In this document: positions 24,457 through 31,759 of the stretch, one piece after another
Layout: each line of letters opens with the position of its first letter
How positions within the stretch are numbered: the stretch's first letter is position 1
Assembly (NCBI GenBank): GCA_902492105.1
Contig: CABUKD010000021.1
Coordinates: forward strand, 1 to 34,490
Length of the DNA: 34,490 bases
Reading direction: 5' to 3'
Source of the DNA: an uncultured Clostridium sp.
Lineage (GTDB): Bacteria > Bacillota > Clostridia > TANB77 > CAG-508
Made by a program: the position numbers and the translations under genes
Notes under the pieces: generated by a model
Databases searched by the model: none
Seen by the model: the letters and a program-made list of their open reading frames with translations, nothing else
Told to the model about the DNA's origin: nothing

Positions 24457-25222
24457 TAGAATATATATACATTTTAATACTAATGATGTTAATGTATATC
24501 AAGTGAAAGAAAATTCTATTATATTATTAAAAAACGTTCAACTCTTTTTTAATGAAACTTTAGTAAATGACGAATTATTAAAAAAAATTGATAATTTTCT
24601 AAATAATCTAGAAAAAATGGTGGGAGTTGTTAGTAATAAAAGAATAAGGCTGTATGCCACAGGAATATTTCAAGAATTTTCTAAGGAAGAACAAATGCAA
24701 TTAGTCATACATGTTTTCGTGAATTCTGGACTTTATTTTAATATTATTGAACCTGACCTAGAACAGTTCTATTTGGATAAAAGTTTTGATTTATATGGAA
24801 AAAAGGATATGATTAAGGGCTTATTTGAACAAGAATTTAGAAAGGTCGTAATTTGTGGCAGCTTTCAACAACATATAGAAGATATGGGCAATATAATTAA
24901 TAGCTTAGAAAAGCATAATATTCAAGTTTTAAGCCCGTGGACAATGAATGTTGTACCTGAAACATTAGGAACAGATTTTATTCTTTTGGAGGGACAGGAA
25001 TTATTTAATAAAAGAGATTCTTGGAGACATAAATATGACCATATGAATAAATTTAAAAAAGCAGATGCTATTATAGTATGTAACCCTAATGGTATAATTG
25101 GAAAAGGAACAATGTTCGAATTTGGATTTATGATAGCATATTCTAAAAGGATAATTTTTACAAATGAGCCAAATGGTTTATCGGTTTTATTTCCATATGA
25201 AGTTGGTTTGAATTTTGACTGA
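24440..25222 (+). CDS. Nucleoside 2-deoxyribosyltransferase-like protein with N-terminal extension
   Basis: The C-terminal 130 residues have the deoxyribosyltransferase/DUF4406 fold: KVVICGSFQQ (about 133-142), a strand-helix with VLSPW, then KADAIIVCNPNGIIGKGTMF followed by EFGFMIAYSKRIIF. The Glu of GTMFEFG is in the place of the catalytic Glu that is glycosylated by deoxyribose. The N-terminal 130 residues are unusual; IRLYATGIFQEF and FNIIEPDLEQFYL faintly recall the Ppx/GppA exopolyphosphatase start, which I hold loosely. The protein could cleave or exchange a base on a deoxynucleotide. ATG 24440 is likely; a GTG at 24431 is in frame too. The gene overlaps the glycosylase end by 17 bases. 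Confidence 0.65.
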   Translation: MITADDRIYIHFNTNDVNVYQVKENSIILLKNVQLFFNETLVNDELLKKIDNFLNNLEKMVGVVSNKRIRLYATGIFQEFSKEEQMQLVIHVFVNSGLYFNIIEPDLEQFYLDKSFDLYGKKDMIKGLFEQEFRKVVICGSFQQHIEDMGNIINSLEKHNIQVLSPWTMNVVPETLGTDFILLEGQELFNKRDSWRHKYDHMNKFKKADAIIVCNPNGIIGKGTMFEFGFMIAYSKRIIFTNEPNGLSVLFPYEVGLNFD

Positions 25223-25410
25223 TTTGTATAGTAATAATTAAATATTAAAATTTAAAATTCATAAATGAATGTAAATATTTTAATATTAGTTGGATTGTAA
25301 TATAAGAAAAAATTTTAAAAGTTTAAAAGATATGGATGATTATGAGAGATAATTAAAAATGAAAACTGTGTAGATAGCCTAAAACTATCTGTACTTTGGT
25401 ATAATAGATT

Positions 25411-25452
25411 ACACTTAAATGTTAGTTAAATATCTAATATTTAGGTGTATTT
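25411..25452 (+). terminator. Weak intrinsic terminator after the base-excision module
   Basis: Stem 25411-25425/25434-25448 with an 8-base loop and a short ATTTT tail, 189 bases after the deoxyribosyltransferase-like stop. The T-run is poor. Confidence 0.4.
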
Positions 25453-25663
25453 TAATATAAGAATATTTAATTATTATTAAGATAGTATATGAATTTGATA
25501 AAAAACTTTAACTCATATTATTAGTAAACAAATGTATTATTAAAGTAAATTTAGATTCTTTAAAAAATTTCAACTTTTTTCTCAAAAATGAGAAAATTTC
25601 ATAACAACTTGGACTTATATAAATAGAGATGTCTAAGACAAGCTCTATTGTGAATAACATTTA

Positions 25664-25690
25664 TTAGAAATGTTATGAAGGAGTCTAAGA
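25664..25690 (+). repeat. Recombinase-leader repeat, second copy
   Basis: Same sequence as 2030-2056 with one base different (AAGGAGTCTAA here, AAGGAATCTAA there). Here it carries the ribosome binding site of the 71-residue gene. Confidence 0.6.
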
Positions 25691-25693
25691 ATA

Positions 25694-25909
25694 ATGCAAA
25701 GTAAAGTTTCGGAAGTTCAAAGATATAATTATATACAAATTTATTTGACAGAGGAAGAATTAGAAAAGCAAGAAACAAAAGAACTAATTGATAAATATAA
25801 AGAACAAAAGTACAAGGTAGGTATATTTGTAACTGGCAAAGAGAATTATCCCGAAATTCTTAAAAAAATAGTTACAAAGCAAGTGGATTTATCGGACAAT
25901 GTATGCTAA
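25694..25909 (+). CDS. Small protein preceding a TndX-like recombinase
   Basis: A 71-residue acidic/lysine-rich protein (YIQIYLTEEELEKQETKELI, then YKVGIFVTGKENYPEILKKI). I recognise no domain; it reads as one beta-alpha-beta unit, and proteins of this kind commonly precede TndX/TnpX-type recombinase genes in Clostridia. ATG 25694 lies 11 bases after AAGGAG. The recombinase start is 37 bases downstream, so the two are co-transcribed. A regulatory or accessory role for recombination is a guess. Confidence 0.6.
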   Translation: MQSKVSEVQRYNYIQIYLTEEELEKQETKELIDKYKEQKYKVGIFVTGKENYPEILKKIVTKQVDLSDNVC

Positions 25910-25946
25910 CATAGACGGTAAGCAATATCAGGCAAAAGGAGGAAAA

Positions 25947-27524
25947 ATGACAGTAGTAGGATATTGTAGGTTGTCTAGAGATGAAGATAAAGAAAATTAC
26001 TCAAGTATAGAAGAACAAAAAAGAATTATTAAAGATTATGCTTCTACTCGTAATTGGATTATCAATGATAAAGACTTCTACATAGATGACAATGTTTCGG
26101 GATATACCTTTAATAGACCTGAATTCACAAAGATGCTAGAAAAAGTAAAGGGAGGAAAAATTGATGTAGTTATAGCAAAAGACTTATCAAGAATAGGAAG
26201 AAACAATGGAAAAGTTTTGGTACTTATTGATGAATTTAAAAATATGCAGAAAAACTTGATTTTAGTTTCTGAAATGGGAGGAACTTATGATGTACTAAAT
26301 GATAGAGATGATACAATTGGAATTACAACTTGGTTTAATGAAAGATATGTAAAGGACTGTTCAAGAAAGACAAGAGATCATATGTATTCTAAACAAAAAA
26401 CTGGAAGATTAGTAATGGGAAATTATTATGGCTATGTAAAAGATAAAGAAGATGTTACAAAACTATATGTAGATGAAGAAATTAGACCAGTTATAGAACT
26501 AATATACAAATTATATGTTGAAGAAGGATTAGGCAGAAAAAAGATTTGTGATATTTTAAATAGTAAATATAATTATCCAACTCCATCAGTATATTATAGA
26601 CGAAAACATTTAGAAAGAGGAAGAATATATAAGCATCCAGTACAAGAGCTATGGTCTACATATATGATAAGCAATATCTTAAATAATGATGTATATACAG
26701 GGGCTTTAAGAACTCATAAAAGGAAAACAATTTCTATAAGAGGCAGAGCAATAAAACTTCCAGAGGAAGAACACTTCGTATTTGAAAATCATCATGAAGC
26801 AATTATCTCAAAAGAAACTTTTGAAATGGCACAAAATATTCGAAAAAGAAAAGCAAGGTTAAAATCTACATCAGGAACTAGAAAAAGAAATTATGCTTTT
26901 TCAGGTATAATTAGATGTGGTGACTGTGGCTTTGGAGTAAGTGGAATTACAATGAATAGAAAACAAAAGCAAAAAGGATATGAATGTTCGCAGTATAGAA
27001 CCTATGGAAAAACAAGATGTAAATGTCACGAAATAAAGGAAAGTGATATAATCATTCATTTAAAAGAATTTCTAAAATTTACTAAAGAAAAATACCAAGA
27101 TGAGATAAATAAAATAGAGATTGAAGTTAAAACTAATAAAGAGCAAAACAATAAAGAAAAAATCAAATTTGAAATTGAAACATTAAAAGCAGAGTATAAA
27201 GTGTTATTAAATCAAAAAATAAAAGATTTAGCAGGAAATAACAATGAGTATCAAAAACAGATGATAGAAGCTTCATACAAAGAGTTAGAATTAGAAAAGA
27301 CGAGTAAAATAGAAAGACTACAAGAAATTTTGCAGAAAGCAGAGCAAGACATATCAAAAGAAAAAATAATAAAATTAAAAACTGCAATGGAATATTTCGA
27401 TGAGATTATATCTGCAGAAGTGCCTAGCAGATATGTTTTAGAAAATATAATTAACACTATATGGATTTATAGTGATAAAACCGTAAAATTTGATTTAAAA
27501 GTAGATACCAAAAAATTAATTTAA
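25947..27524 (+). CDS. Large serine recombinase C (TndX/TnpX-like), probable integrase of the whole element
   Basis: The 525-residue protein has the resolvase domain (VVGYCRLSRDED with the catalytic Ser; VVIAKDLSRIGRNN with active-site Arg), the recombinase domain (about 170-300, including MISNILNNDVYTGALRTHKR), a zinc ribbon CGDCGFG...CSQYRTYGKTRC and a coiled coil (about 375-480). It belongs to the Tn4451/Tn5397 type, distinct from recombinases A and B. I chose ATG 25947 because AAAAGGAGG (25934-25942) precedes it; an earlier frame start at 25899 overlaps the small gene without a binding site. Its stop is 15 bases from the right junction core, the typical position of an element's own integrase. 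TndX-type enzymes cut at a GA dinucleotide, and GA occurs within GGAGATTT. Confidence 0.93.
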   Translation: MTVVGYCRLSRDEDKENYSSIEEQKRIIKDYASTRNWIINDKDFYIDDNVSGYTFNRPEFTKMLEKVKGGKIDVVIAKDLSRIGRNNGKVLVLIDEFKNMQKNLILVSEMGGTYDVLNDRDDTIGITTWFNERYVKDCSRKTRDHMYSKQKTGRLVMGNYYGYVKDKEDVTKLYVDEEIRPVIELIYKLYVEEGLGRKKICDILNSKYNYPTPSVYYRRKHLERGRIYKHPVQELWSTYMISNILNNDVYTGALRTHKRKTISIRGRAIKLPEEEHFVFENHHEAIISKETFEMAQNIRKRKARLKSTSGTRKRNYAFSGIIRCGDCGFGVSGITMNRKQKQKGYECSQYRTYGKTRCKCHEIKESDIIIHLKEFLKFTKEKYQDEINKIEIEVKTNKEQNNKEKIKFEIETLKAEYKVLLNQKIKDLAGNNNEYQKQMIEASYKELELEKTSKIERLQEILQKAEQDISKEKIIKLKTAMEYFDEIISAEVPSRYVLENIINTIWIYSDKTVKFDLKVDTKKLI

Positions 27525-27538
27525 CTATCCCCACATTT

Positions 27539-27555
27539 GGAGATTTCACCCCCGT
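27539..27555 (+). other. attR: right junction of the integrated element
   Basis: GGAGATTTCACCCCCGT repeats the left junction (2334-2350), with the first eight bases identical. It reads GDFTPV in frame with the peroxiredoxin 3' fragment, so the bases after the core are host sequence. The bases before it (TCCCCACATTT) are element end. Confidence 0.75.
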
Positions 27556-28105
27556 TTGCACAACAGAAATTATAGCTTTTGCTAGATGCAATGAGCATTT
27601 TGAAAGATTGAACACATGTTTAATTGGTTTAAGTGTAGACAGTAATGCTTCTCATTTAGCTTGGTTATATGATATTTATTGCAAAACCGGAGTTAGAGTT
27701 CCTTTTCCAATTATAGCAGACCGAAATGGTGAAATTGCCAGAAAATATGGCATGATTTCTAGTGATGTTAGTACAACAGAAACTGTAAGAAATGTCTTTA
27801 TTATTGATGACAAAGGTATTGTTAGACTTATTTTGGTATATCCTATGAATGTAGGTAGATGTATTCCAGAAATTTTAAGGGCATTAACAGCATTACAAAT
27901 TGCAGATAGTAATGAGGCTTCTACTCCAGCAAATTGGGTTCCTTGTCAACCAGTTATTTTACCGCCTCCACAAACATTTGCAGAACTAGAGTTAAGAAGA
28001 AAAGAAATCGAAAAGAGGCAAAATGGTATGACCTGGTATTTATCTTTTAAAACTCCTAATAATTGTGAAAAATGTATTGAAGATATAAGTAGAGCAGGGA
28101 AATAA
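27539..28105 (+). pseudogene. Peroxiredoxin, 3' fragment (catalytic Cys to C-terminus)
   Basis: From GDFTPVCTTE at the junction the frame stays open to 28105. It carries the peroxidatic Cys (TGC 27557-27559), then FPIIADRNGEIARKYGM, TVRNVFIIDDKGIVR and a long C-terminal arm with PANWVPCQPV, as in the AhpC/Prx6-type peroxidases that have the arm. Together with 2199-2351 it would make about 233 residues. It has no start codon of its own near the junction; TTG 27608 lies beyond the Cys. Further Cys in the tail (NNCEKC) suggest a resolving partner. The next gene starts 2 bases after the stop and may lose expression through the insertion. Confidence 0.9.
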
Positions 28106-28106
28106 A

Positions 28107-28754
28107 ATGGAAAATTTTAATCAATTTAAATTTCATATTGCCGAAAAGGAATTATATTATCAGGGAGAAGTAATTGTTAAATATTCTATAGAATATCCCG
28201 AAATTATATCTTCATTATATGCACATGGTTCTGAAATATTTAATCGTGAAAATAGAAAATTAGCATTACAATTAAAACAATTTGCAGAAGGTGAACTCTA
28301 TCATCAGGCTAAAGAAACGTATGACTATAACAAAGCACATGGATATCCAATTATGATATATGAATTAATGCGAGAATGTAAAATTACTTATAACTTTCAA
28401 AATTTAATTAGTTTGTATTGTGATGAATATACTTTCACAGGTGGTGCACATGGAAATACCTTAAGAAAATCACAAACATGGGATTTAGCAATAGGCAATC
28501 AAGTTCCTTTAAAAGCTTTTTTTGCAGGAAACGAATATTACCAATTAGATATTATAAAACAAATTAATGAACAAATTGCTAAACAAATAGCGGAAGGAAA
28601 TAATATTTATTTTCCAGATTACTGTCAATTAGTGTTAGAAACATTTCGATTAGAAAATTACTATTTAACCCCAAAAGGAATTGTTATATTTTTTCAGCAA
28701 TATGATATTGCACCATATTCTAGCGGAATTATGACCTTTTTGTTAAAAAAATAA
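28107..28754 (+). CDS. DUF3298-domain protein (PdaC/RsiV-like)
   Basis: The 215-residue protein follows the DUF4163-DUF3298 pattern of RsiV and PdaC C-terminal regions. IEYPEI and a helix LKQFAEGELYHQAKE come first, then YCDEYTFTGGAHGN with the diagnostic GGAHG, WDLAIGNQVPLKAFF, and a final YLTPKGIVIFFQQYDIAPYSSG. In RsiV the domain binds lysozyme; in many Firmicutes it stands alone with unknown function. No signal peptide or membrane helix is present, so it is probably cytoplasmic. It starts 2 bases after the peroxiredoxin stop and was presumably co-transcribed with it. A hairpin follows near 28781. Confidence 0.8.
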   Translation: MENFNQFKFHIAEKELYYQGEVIVKYSIEYPEIISSLYAHGSEIFNRENRKLALQLKQFAEGELYHQAKETYDYNKAHGYPIMIYELMRECKITYNFQNLISLYCDEYTFTGGAHGNTLRKSQTWDLAIGNQVPLKAFFAGNEYYQLDIIKQINEQIAKQIAEGNNIYFPDYCQLVLETFRLENYYLTPKGIVIFFQQYDIAPYSSGIMTFLLKK

Positions 28755-28780
28755 TTTTAAAATAAAAATGATAAATTTGA

Positions 28781-28831
28781 AAAAAATAGCCATACTAATA
28801 TTGAAAAATATTTTAAAGGAGGCTATTTTTT
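28781..28831 (+). promoter_or_regulatory. Hairpin that takes in the ribosome binding site of the DUF1540 gene
   Basis: AAAAAATAGCC (28781-28791) pairs perfectly with 28821-28831, which ends at the ATG of the next gene and includes the last two G of its AAAGGAGG (28815-28822). The 29-base loop holds the rest of the binding site. It looks like a terminator for the upstream gene (T-run in the 3' arm) that doubles as a structure that could block translation of the next. Confidence 0.55.
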
Positions 28832-29002
28832 ATGAAGCAAAATCATAATCAAAAAATTAATTGTACAGTAACAAGCTGTAAATATAATGATAAAGGTTTT
28901 CAAGAATGCACTTTAGAACAAATTATTGTAACACCTATTGTAGGATGTGAAACCAAAGAACCAGATGAGTCTATGTGCAGTAGTTATAAACATGAAAATT
29001 AA
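28832..29002 (+). CDS. DUF1540 domain-containing small protein
   Basis: A 56-residue, Cys-rich protein with the DUF1540 pattern: INCTVTSCKYND, then ECTLEQIIVTP and a C-terminal SMCSSY. Four Cys in the spacing C-x4-C-x8-C and a last Cys before S-Y suggest metal binding. Such proteins are common in spore-forming Clostridia, often in multiple copies, with no known function. AAAGGAGG lies 9 bases before the ATG. A perfect hairpin lies just after the stop. Confidence 0.85.
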   Translation: MKQNHNQKINCTVTSCKYNDKGFQECTLEQIIVTPIVGCETKEPDESMCSSYKHEN

Positions 29003-29005
29003 AGA

Positions 29006-29032
29006 GGAGGAGCTAAAAGCTCCTCCAAAGTG
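29006..29032. terminator. Bidirectional hairpin between DUF1540 and the metallo-hydrolase gene
   Basis: GGAGGAGCT (29006-29014) and AGCTCCTCC (29018-29026) pair perfectly around AAA. On the minus strand it follows the metallo-hydrolase stop by about 20 bases and is followed by TCTTTAATTTT. The T-run on either side is poor. Confidence 0.6.
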
Positions 29033-29050
29033 TACAAAAATGGTTTGGAA

Positions 29051-30469
29051 TTATTCAAATTTTGTGGGTAACGTTTTTAACAAATGATATGGCGAAACAC
29101 GGAAAAAGTATTCTCTAGTTGCAATTCCAATTTCTTTGGAATCTACTTCTTTTAAAAGTCTTTTGGCAAAAGCATCCTTGGTAGAAGGTTCACCATGATT
29201 AACAATAATCATATTAATGTGATGAAATTGCTGTAAAAAGTGAATCATTTCGTCAGCTTTGGCATGGGCAGAAAATTCAGTAGTATAGCATACTTTGGCT
29301 TGTTTTTCTACTAAAAGACCGCCAATTTTTACTACTTCTCCAACAGGTGTAGTTGCCAAACGGTTTCCAAGGGTACCTTCTGCCGTATAACCCGTAAAAT
29401 GGATTAAACAGTTCGGATGCTTAATAAAAGTTGGAATATAAACTTGAGCAGGTCCATAAGAACCCATACCAGAAGTTGTTACAATAATTTTAGGATTGAT
29501 GTCTTGCAGAATGGTAGCTCGCATATCACCATCTACAAAACCCATGTTTTTAGGAAGAAAGTCTAACATATCTTCTCTAATTTCCAACTGCCTATTAAGA
29601 TACAAATAGGTGTACCGTCTTGCTAATTTTCCATCAAAATAGATAGGAATGTTCTCATCTAATTTACCGTTATCTTGCATTTTTTTCAAAATATACAAGA
29701 TTTCTTGGGAACGACCGAGGGAAAATACAGGAACTACTGCTGTTCCGCCCTTATTTACATTAGCCAAAAGATTTTCTTCAAAGCAAGGGCATATTTCAGT
29801 GGAATCCATAGTACCATAGGTGCTTTCTTGAATGATCGTAATTGGCAGTTCAAAAACTTCTTCAGGAAGAGAGTCAACGTCAAAGAAATAATTTTTGTTA
29901 TTGTAGTCTCCTGTAAAAAGCAAATGAATACTTTGAAATTCTGGGAAAGAAATATCGACCAAGATTAATGCAGCACCTAAAAGATGGCCGTTTCTAAAAA
30001 ATGTTGCCTGTACATTTTCTGTAATAGAAATGGACGTGCGATAGGGAGTACCTATCACTTTTGAAAGTGTCTGTTGTACATGAGTATCCTGATATAAAGG
30101 AGCTGTGCCATTTCTCTTAGATACATCTTTTAGCACCTTACAGCTATCCATCAAAGCTAGCGGAAGAAGGGTAGAGGTATCTACAGTAGTGTAAATATTT
30201 CCTTGAAATCCATTTCTTACAAGTAAAGGCAATCTTCCAATATGGTCTACATGATTATGAGTGATAAGAGCAAATTCAATAGAATCTTCGTTAAAAGGAA
30301 AACTTCTGTTATAATCTTGTTCTTCATTTTGTCCCTGAAATAGACCACAATCCACAATAAACCGTGTTATTTTGCCATCCGGAAATTTTACGACACACAA
30401 GTGACAAGAACCTGTTACACCATTACTCAAAGACTGAATATCAACATAAAACCGTTCTTTAGAGCCCAT
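29051..30469 (-). CDS. MBL-fold metallo-hydrolase with beta-CASP/RNA-specificity domains
   Basis: The 472-residue protein is a metallo-beta-lactamase-fold nuclease of the CPSF/beta-CASP group. Zinc motif ITHNHVDHIGR (His71, His73, Asp75, His76) is followed by GHLLGAALI and FTGDYN. A beta-CASP domain contains FSLGRSQEIL and VTTSGMGSYGPAQ, and the C-terminal motifs are HFTGYTAEGTLGNRL, FSAHAKADE and VNHGEP. Relatives process RNA 3' ends. It starts at 30469 after GGAGGA. The codon use differs from its neighbours, with more G+C, several GGC/GCC and three in-frame CGG codons (30454, 30364 and 29617 on the complement, each followed by T), so it may be a later arrival. The three Arg positions fit the protein, so CGG reads as Arg here. 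Confidence 0.85.
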   Translation of the reverse strand: MGSKERFYVDIQSLSNGVTGSCHLCVVKFPDGKITRFIVDCGLFQGQNEEQDYNRSFPFNEDSIEFALITHNHVDHIGRLPLLVRNGFQGNIYTTVDTSTLLPLALMDSCKVLKDVSKRNGTAPLYQDTHVQQTLSKVIGTPYRTSISITENVQATFFRNGHLLGAALILVDISFPEFQSIHLLFTGDYNNKNYFFDVDSLPEEVFELPITIIQESTYGTMDSTEICPCFEENLLANVNKGGTAVVPVFSLGRSQEILYILKKMQDNGKLDENIPIYFDGKLARRYTYLYLNRQLEIREDMLDFLPKNMGFVDGDMRATILQDINPKIIVTTSGMGSYGPAQVYIPTFIKHPNCLIHFTGYTAEGTLGNRLATTPVGEVVKIGGLLVEKQAKVCYTTEFSAHAKADEMIHFLQQFHHINMIIVNHGEPSTKDAFAKRLLKEVDSKEIGIATREYFFRVSPYHLLKTLPTKFE

Positions 30470-30594
30470 CTTAATTCCTCCATTACATAATCTAGATTCT
30501 TAGATTATGGGCTAAAATTTAGCATATTGCTATATATGGATTGTATCATGGTATTTACTTCAAGTCAACAAAAAATTAAATTATTATTTTATTC

Positions 30595-30623
30595 TTGACA
30601 TTTGCTTTACTTAGAAATAAAAT
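30595..30623 (+). promoter_or_regulatory. Promoter of fba
   Basis: Perfect TTGACA (30595-30600), 17-base spacer, TAAAAT (30618-30623). A second TATAAT at 30627-30632 lies just downstream. AAAGGAGG follows before the ATG. Confidence 0.7.
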
Positions 30624-30654
30624 GGATATAATAAATCAAAGGAGGAATGAAATT

Positions 30655-31585
30655 ATGCCTTTAGTAACAACAAAAGATATGTTTCAAAAATCAACGAAAG
30701 AACATTTTGCTATTCGGAGCTTTTAATGTTAATAATATGGAGATTATACAAGCAATTGTAGATGCTGCAAATACAGAAAATTCACCAGTTATTTTACAAG
30801 CTTCATCTAGTGCTATTAAATATGCAAGAATAGGATATTTAAGAAAAATGGTAGAAGCTGCTTTAGAAGAATACGATATTCCAGTTGCTTTACATCTAGA
30901 CCATGGTCCAGATTTTGAAACTTGCAAAATGTGTATTGATAATGGTTTTTCATCTGTTATGATAGATGGTTCAAAATATAGCTTTGAAGAAAATGTTGCT
31001 TTAACAAAACAAGTAGTAGATTATGCTCATGGTAAGGGGGTAGTAGTAGAAGCTGAACTAGGTAAACTAGCAGGAATAGAAGATGAAGTGAATGTATCTG
31101 TTTCAGATGCTATGTTTACAGATCCAGAGCAAGCAAGAGAATTTGTGGAAAAAACAGGTTGTGACTCTTTAGCTATAGCAATTGGGACTAGTCATGGTGC
31201 ATATAAGTTTAAAGGAGAAGCAAAATTAAGATTTGATATTTTAAAACAAGTAAAAGAAAAAATACCAAATACTCCAATTGTATTACATGGAGCTTCTACT
31301 GTTATACCGGAATTAGTGGAAATGTGTAATCAATATGGTGGAGATATTCCTGGGGCAAAAGGAGTTCCTGATGAGATGCTACATGAAGCAAGTTTATCAG
31401 GTGTTTCAAAAATTAATGTAGATACTGATTTACGTTTAGCAATGACTGCGGCTATTCGTAAAGTCTTTGCCGAAGAACCTTCTGTATTTGACCCAAGAAA
31501 ATATTTACTACCTGCAAGAGAATTAATTACAAAAACCGTACAACATAAAATTAGAGATGTGTTTGGTTCTAGTAACAAAATGTAA
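30655..31585 (+). CDS. fba: Fructose-bisphosphate aldolase class II, one-base frameshift at codon 21 (CGG)
   Basis: The N-terminus MPLVTTKDMFQKSTKEHFAI and the body from GAFNVNNMEIIQAIV are the class II aldolase, which splits fructose 1,6-bisphosphate in glycolysis. Zinc motifs ALHLDHGPDF and VEAELGKLAG, plus IVLHGAST and SGVSKINVDTDLR, are all present. The start ATG 30655 is certain from AAAGGAGG and the family N-terminus. The frame then meets CGG (30715-30717) as codon 21 and stops soon after. Skipping one base and reading GGA at 30716 gives AIGAFNVNN, the exact family sequence, and runs to 31585. No other lesion is visible. A break in a central glycolytic gene would be costly, so a sequencing error, a second aldolase copy, or a true +1 frameshift must be considered. 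Confidence 0.88.
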
Positions 31586-31610
31586 ATAAGTAACTACTTA
31601 AATTATATAT

Positions 31611-31753
31611 ACTTAACCTACTAAATACTTTTTTCAAACGAGTTAAGGTGGGGACCAACAAGGTAGAGCCTTCTAGCAAAGATTTGAAAAATCTTTGTAC
31701 TGAAGGCTCTTCGTAGTTGGGGCGAGCAGAAAAAAGTATTTAGTAAGTTAAGT
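31611..31753. repeat. 143-base palindromic element with 25-base terminal inverted repeats
   Basis: Arms 31611-31635 and 31729-31753 are complementary at 24 of 25 bases. Inside are CCAAC/GTTGG, GAGCCTTC/GAAGGCTC and AAAGATTT/AATCTTT, so the whole could fold into one long cruciform or RNA hairpin. It fills the gap between two convergent genes (fba and smpB), so it could be a bidirectional terminator, but its size and exact ends are those of a MITE or a repeated intergenic element. It does not resemble tmRNA. Confidence 0.65.
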
Positions 31754-31759
31754 ATTAAA

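Larger units (their letters stand above)
25223..25693 (+). other. 471-base intergenic region before the third recombinase unit
   Basis: Very AT-rich, with no coding frame of note. It holds a hairpin with 15 pairs, two of them G-U (25411-25425 with 25434-25448), followed by ATTTTAAT, a possible terminator of the base-excision module. Further on are an 8-base perfect hairpin near 25577-25596 (TTTTCTCA, TGAGAAAA), the 27-base sequence shared with 2030-2056 (25664-25690), and the AAGGAG of the next gene. Confidence 0.5.
2334..27546. mobile_element. Integrated element of about 25.2 kb with three large serine recombinases
   Basis: The boundaries come from a peroxiredoxin gene split in one reading frame (2199-2351 and 27539-28105) and the GGAGATTT repeat at both junctions. 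The right-end recombinase stops 15 bases before the right junction, the usual place for a TndX/TnpX-type integrase gene. Cargo comprises the HelD-headed biosynthetic operon with a divergent isomerase, a tandem recombinase pair, an HTH protein, an RNA candidate and a base-excision/nucleoside module. I found no relaxase, coupling protein, type IV secretion genes, phage structural genes or partition genes. It is therefore either a simple integrative element or one mobilised in trans. The internal pair of recombinases and an att-like site at 20.34 kb suggest that it is composite, formed by two elements. Confidence 0.85.

Noticed and set aside
25372..25405. Promoter with TATAAT at 25400
   Set aside because: No recognisable -35 box at 16-18 bases upstream, and the presumed transcript would begin in a hairpin.
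2334..27546. Conjugative element or prophage
   Set aside because: No relaxase, type IV secretion, coupling, capsid, portal or lysis genes are seen, only recombinases, one HTH protein and cargo.
31611..31753. tmRNA gene next to smpB
   Set aside because: Too short, no tRNA-Ala-like ends or tag frame; the sequence is a palindrome with inverted ends.
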